Origin: Halicephalobus mephisto
Lineage: Eukaryota; Nematoda; Chromadorea; Rhabditida; Panagrolaimidae
DNA: 64,000 nt
Assembly (NCBI GenBank): GCA_009193035.1
Contig: SWDT01000001.1
Location: 1,674,001 to 1,738,000 of the forward strand
Direction: 5' to 3'
Shown here in pieces: positions 59,588-64,000 of the stretch. How positions within the stretch are numbered: position 1 is the first letter of the stretch; the number at the start of each line of letters is the position of its first letter. A program made the translations under genes and the position numbers. Under the pieces are notes generated by a model. It made no database searches, had not been told where the DNA came from, and worked only from the letters and a program-made list of their open reading frames with translations.

Positions 59588-60962
59588 TCATCCACTGAGG
59601 GAAACTGTCGAATGTACAGTGTCCTTCCCAGCAATAGGGAGATAAGCTACCATGTTGACAATACGTACAGCTCTTGTTCCCTTCTTGTCCTCGAGCAAAT
59701 TGAGGCCCTCAAAGTTGACACAAGGCAAGAAGCGAAGGACATAGGTGACGCCCTCGTGAATTCGTCTATTTTGCCAATAATAAATAAAAGGGTTCACGAT
59801 AGAGTGGAACATGGCCAAGGTGTGGGACATCCACCATATATACAAAATATAGGGGTGACTGACAATTTCGGGGTCGTAATTTACCCAGATATTCATCAGA
59901 AGGTTCTGGGGAGCCCAGCAACCGGCATAGAGGGCACTTACAAGTAGAACCATGGGTATCAACTGAAATTAATCGTGTGCTAACAAAGCGAGTGGGATTT
60001 GTAAGAATTCAAACCTTCTTCACGGATTCATGCCTTCCCTGGACGACGCACCGAGTTGAGGAAGTCCTGTCAGCTCCTGGCACTTTGCTGTTCCACATCT
60101 TGATTCCAATGAAAGTGTAAGTCACAATAAGTACAAATAATGGCAATAGATACTGTAAAGCAAATACTACAGTGGTGTAGGTGTGAATGACTTTATTCGT
60201 GTCTCCGAGGAAACTGAGTAATTTCCAATCTTCTGAGCAGGTTACAACTCCAGGTGTCACCACGCCTTCTTCGGTCTAAAAATTAACGATTTTATTCCGA
60301 CAAAATTCATTAAAACCAACATGGTTGACAATGAAGAGAGGCAATGCCATCCCTGCACTGAAGGCCCAAGTAATGAGGATCAAGTAAAAAGCCCTCTTCC
60401 TTGTTAACCTCAGCCATGGAGTCATCACAAACATGATGGCCATGAATCGGTCAAAACTAAAGATATTCAATTGATTTCGTATCACGTATGGCTATTACCT
60501 TATTGCTACAAGTGTCCAGCTGCTTAGGAAAACAGCAGTAGCTTGGAGAAAATTAAAAAATTTACAAGATACAGCTCCGAAAAGCCAGCGTTGATCATCG
60601 AATATAATAACGTGCCAATAACTGAATGGCATACAGAACATGCTAATCATCATGTCTAAATCCATTCAATTAAGGTGGTTTGTTTCTTGTAGCAACTCAC
60701 CTGCAACAGCAAGATTCAGAATGAGATAATTGGTAGCAGTACGAAGTCTTTGGAAATAAAGGATAACTCCGACAATTAATGCATTTCCGACGAACCCAAC
60801 AACACTAAGAACGGTATACAGAGTGATTGCGACAATTCTGCAGGCAAAACAGAACCTAATAACACCTTCGTCTCCGGAGGAAGTGCCTTCTGATTCAATA
60901 ACGTCATCGTCCAGAGAACTGTTCTTCCATATTTCCCCAGTGCTATTTAATATAACATCCAT
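59588..60962 (-). CDS. Rhodopsin-class neuropeptide receptor (NPY/RYamide/tachykinin-like group)
   Basis: Five exons (60701-60962, 60499-60655, 60321-60456, 60015-60275, 59588-59962) sum to 1191 nt, 396 aa. The N-terminus is acidic with NxS/T sites (LNSTGE, KNSSLD) and no signal peptide, as usual for this class. TM1 has GNALIV, TM2 NLAVADMMISMF, TM3 ends in SFDRFMAI (DRF in place of DRY), and TM4 holds WAFSAGMALPLF. TM5 is FALQYLLPLFVLIVTYTFIG, followed by KMWNSKVPG, which is common in NPY and tachykinin-type receptors. TM6 has CWAPQN (CWxP) and TM7 NPFIYYW. Cysteines in SCKFF and VTCSEDW can form the usual extracellular disulfide. The C-terminal tail is about 60 residues with CVNF as a possible palmitoylation site. 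The peptide ligand cannot be inferred. Confidence 0.9.
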
Positions 60963-63900
60963 AACACCTAAAGTTATATTCTATTTCAAGTGAACAAGAA
61001 AACAAAAGGTTCTAAATTCCTCGCAAAGACAGAAATAGAAAATGAATGATGGAAACTGTTTCAGAAAACTCTACTACTGAGTTGCTAAAAATTTAGACCC
61101 TCAGGGAACAGTCGTCGATAACAGGACTAATCCATCAGTCATTGAAATGGCACTTTTGGGGCTGAAAACATTTTGGACACCAAACATAAAGAAACTACAT
61201 CGAGTTAAAACAATAAAATTCGAGCTGACGTTCGAGTACTCGAAACAATTATAAATTATTGGCAAAATGCAATTCCAATTTCTCATTTAAGCTTAGCAGC
61301 TCTTTCGTGGAGGAGAAAGTAATTAGGAAGTCAATCTAATCCATAAATAAACCGACAAAAAAGGAAATCTTCAAGTTGTCCGAAGTTTATATCCCTCACT
61401 TTGTGGAATTTAAAGAGAACAAACTTCAAGAGATGGTTAATTCGATGTTAAATAAGAAAAACTTAGTTTATTTAATTCCAAAAAAGGAGTTGTCAAATGT
61501 CACACCCAAGTTTTAACTCGATATGCGAATTTTCTGGAATAGTAATACAAGCATAGGAAAACAAAAACCCATGTGGAAACAATGGCTAGAAGGAGATTTG
61601 AGTTAAGTTATAGTGGCGGAATAAATCTATTAGCCTTGTCTTCCTGGCTTTGCCTAATACAGGAATGGGAAAGGAAGATCGTGACAAACAGTGGAGGGAA
61701 TGCTAAAACCATACTTGGACCACATAATTAATCTGGGGAAATTCCATGCGTTTCAGCTGTGAGCGTGGGAATGAATCGTGAACAGCAGTTGGAGGACGGT
61801 TGAGATTTATTGGACATGCTTCAAGCTGTGAACCCCTATGCCAAAAGTCAAAAAACAAAAGAAATTTCATTACTTCTTTAGTCAAAACAAATTTGTACAT
61901 TTTTAACGAAATAAAGATGGTAGCGATATTAGATAAACTTTCAACCCACGAACGTTGTTCAATAGTAGTGACAAAACGTAGATGCCATTATGTCTATTAC
62001 TTCCCCATTGAGCAAGATTGAAAAGCCCAATTATGAAAGAATAATGAAAACACGCAAATCCAAGATTCCGAAAACACTCTAGTTTTCCCGAGGATGCCAT
62101 TGCCATTCCTAATTCTTGACAGGATTTTTTTAATTTATGGAAAATACGACTCATCAGTTTTAACTTAAGGACAATAAGGTCATCGATAACGGGTGTTTTA
62201 CTTTAGAATCCCATCCATTCTAACCAAATGTCAGTATGTCAAAATGGGATCAAAATAGCAACTATGATTATTTTGAAAACTGAGCCTTGCAAAAGTGAAA
62301 ACAGCGGAAAGTATTCTAATTGTTCTGGGATAGATTTTCACACTTTTTAAAATTTCTTGGACTTTTGAGCTTATCCGAGAACAACTGTCTGCGGATGGTG
62401 CTAAAACAAAAAATAGCCAATTTGTCAGAACAATCACAGATAATGAATGACATTGGTTCTAAGCTCTTGTTCGACAAATGATCCGCTCACTAGAACATAA
62501 ATAGGTTAATCACTCATCAATGGTCGGCCCAATTAAACCTCGAGGTATTGAAAGATATAAAATAGAATAACTACTTGAACAACTTGTCTGAAAAAATATC
62601 TTGGCAAAAACATGGTGACAAGGAAAAGTGCGTGACAAATTAGCTTAGAAGAAACAAGAGAATCTTGATTTAACTTTTCGACAACAGAAATATCAAAGAG
62701 AATTGGAACAGAGATTCGGGGATTACTCTAAGAAAACAAAAAACAAGTAATGAAAATGTTTTCCGGAAGGAATATAGTAACAGTTGTTTAATGCGTCAAT
62801 AGGGATTCTTAATTTATCCTAGGTACACGATAAAAACAAAATCTGAACGCTCTGCAAAGATTACAGCCAATGAAACTGAACAATGGGGACTAATTTCAGT
62901 CAACTCCACATGTCAAGTGATATCAATTATATCAGATATATAGATGAAATATTCAAATCTTTAAAAACCATACTGAAAGGACAAAGCTAGATTCTACCGA
63001 TTTTGTGTTGTATTAATTCAATTACTAGCTTGCGTAATGCTAGATAATAGAAACGGGCTGCATATATTTATTATTCAGATTTGAGAGCAGGGCATACAAA
63101 GTAAAGAAATGTAACTGCCAAAGTTGGAAATTACTCCAGAGATTGAAAGTCAGCCAACCGAAGTTAGCAATTTTTCCGCTTCTTTACAAAATTTGGCTAA
63201 TGAAACTGACTAGCTGATTTCCTAGTTGAGTTTGCGGACTTGATGGAAAAGAATCCATGTTGAGTTCGGAGGAATGGAAAATAAGGCCTTCCAGTCGAGT
63301 TTGGCAATTTTTCGGATTAAAATGGTAGTCGGGACCTTTCAACGCGGTTTGGCGTTAAAACAGATAAGAGGTTAGAAGCGAACACCCGTCTGTGGGAAGG
63401 AGTCCATATTATCATAAATAACCTAACTTTGCCTGCTGCCTTAAATTTGGAAGGTCGAGGAGATGGAAATAAATTGGTTTCATATTAGCAAGACAGTTCT
63501 GAATCAGCAGGAATATAAAAACACAAAACGGATAGTTTTTCGACATGAATCATAGACAAGAACATGGAAATAAGCTTTCAGAAACCTTTCAAACTTAGGA
63601 AGGAAAGAAAACAATAATTGGGCCAATAAAAGCTGGCTCTCCATAACTTTCAAGAATTATCTCGGCTCGAAATCCAATGATGACAGTGGGAGAGAAGCTG
63701 CAGTCCATTTTAGGAAAGACAAAGATGGAACCTGGCACATCCGGAACTATCTAATGTTCCTTTATCAACACCAAGACAGTTTTGGCTTTTCTCAAATCTC
63801 AAGAGGACACCATCATTCAAAAATATATAACACAAAAAAATAATCGAGAAAATGGCATGGAAAAACCCTCGGAGAATCCCCACCGGCAATGAAACTTTAT

Positions 63901-64000
63901 TCCGGGAAGTATTTCGAGACAAAGTTTACAAGCTCCAACGAACCTGAACGACCGAGAAATCTAATTTGGAACTCCTTACAATTTGCTTTGGACCTTCTTG
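60963..64000. other. Upstream of the GPCR; no gene recognised
   Basis: About 3 kb to the right window edge. It should hold the GPCR promoter. I see no exon with domain or splice support, no RNA gene and no clear repeat. Open frames such as 61703-61900 or 63710-63922 (minus) are not convincing. Confidence 0.4.

Overview
This window looks like nuclear DNA of a nematode. It is AT-rich, with many introns of about 40-55 nt that mostly end in TTTCAG-type acceptors. Several genes have forms or families typical of nematodes: a nicotinamidase carrying an EF-hand (PNC-1 type), a Patched-related (PTR) protein, a GT14 core-2/I-branching glycosyltransferase, and a ShKT module on a pentameric ligand-gated channel. 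Acceptor sites 9-22 nt upstream of the start codons of three genes look like spliced-leader trans-splice sites. I cannot name a species. All gene models below were built by hand from reading frames, splice consensus, phase and family resemblance; no search was run.

Layout, left to right. 1-741 (-): N-terminal part of mitochondrial EF-Tu, cut by the window edge. 1584-3510 (-): microspherule protein 1 (MCRS1). 3648-5351 (+): a small CxxC protein followed, with a possible TGATG overlap, by the GDP-fucose transporter SLC35C1. 5697-6167 (+): decayed end of a Tc1-like transposon. 7618-15532 (-): full filamin in 14 exons, about 2286 aa. 16955-20745 (-): adhesion GPCR with an unusual ectodomain. 20.7-26.1 kb: a long stretch with no gene I can support. 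26078-27571 (+): ShKT-bearing pentameric channel. 28227-29309 (+): secreted helical protein of unknown function. 29816-31103 (+): nicotinamidase. 31518-35122 (+): Patched-related protein. 36968-37530 (+): small, probably GPI-anchored LEA-like protein. 37743-38283 (-): BORC subunit 6 (lyspersin). 41354-41789 (+): small secreted protein. 42516-48043 (-): ATP8B-type P4 flippase. 51838-53630 (+): GT14 glycosyltransferase with a local reading-frame problem. 53.6-59.6 kb: gene-poor DNA holding degenerate palindromic repeat arrays. 59588-60962 (-): rhodopsin-class neuropeptide receptor. 60963-64000: no recognised gene.

The genes do not form one pathway. Two touch glycosylation (SLC35C1 supplies GDP-fucose to the Golgi, the GT14 enzyme builds branched glycans). 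Several act at membranes (flippase, PTR protein, channel, two GPCRs, BORC on lysosomes). Filamin is a cytoskeletal crosslinker.

The observations I would look at first are the adhesion GPCR architecture, the ShKT-channel fusion without a normal Cys-loop, the GPI-type LEA-like protein, the Tc1 double direct repeat, the 80-bp palindromic arrays, and the frame break in the GT14 gene.
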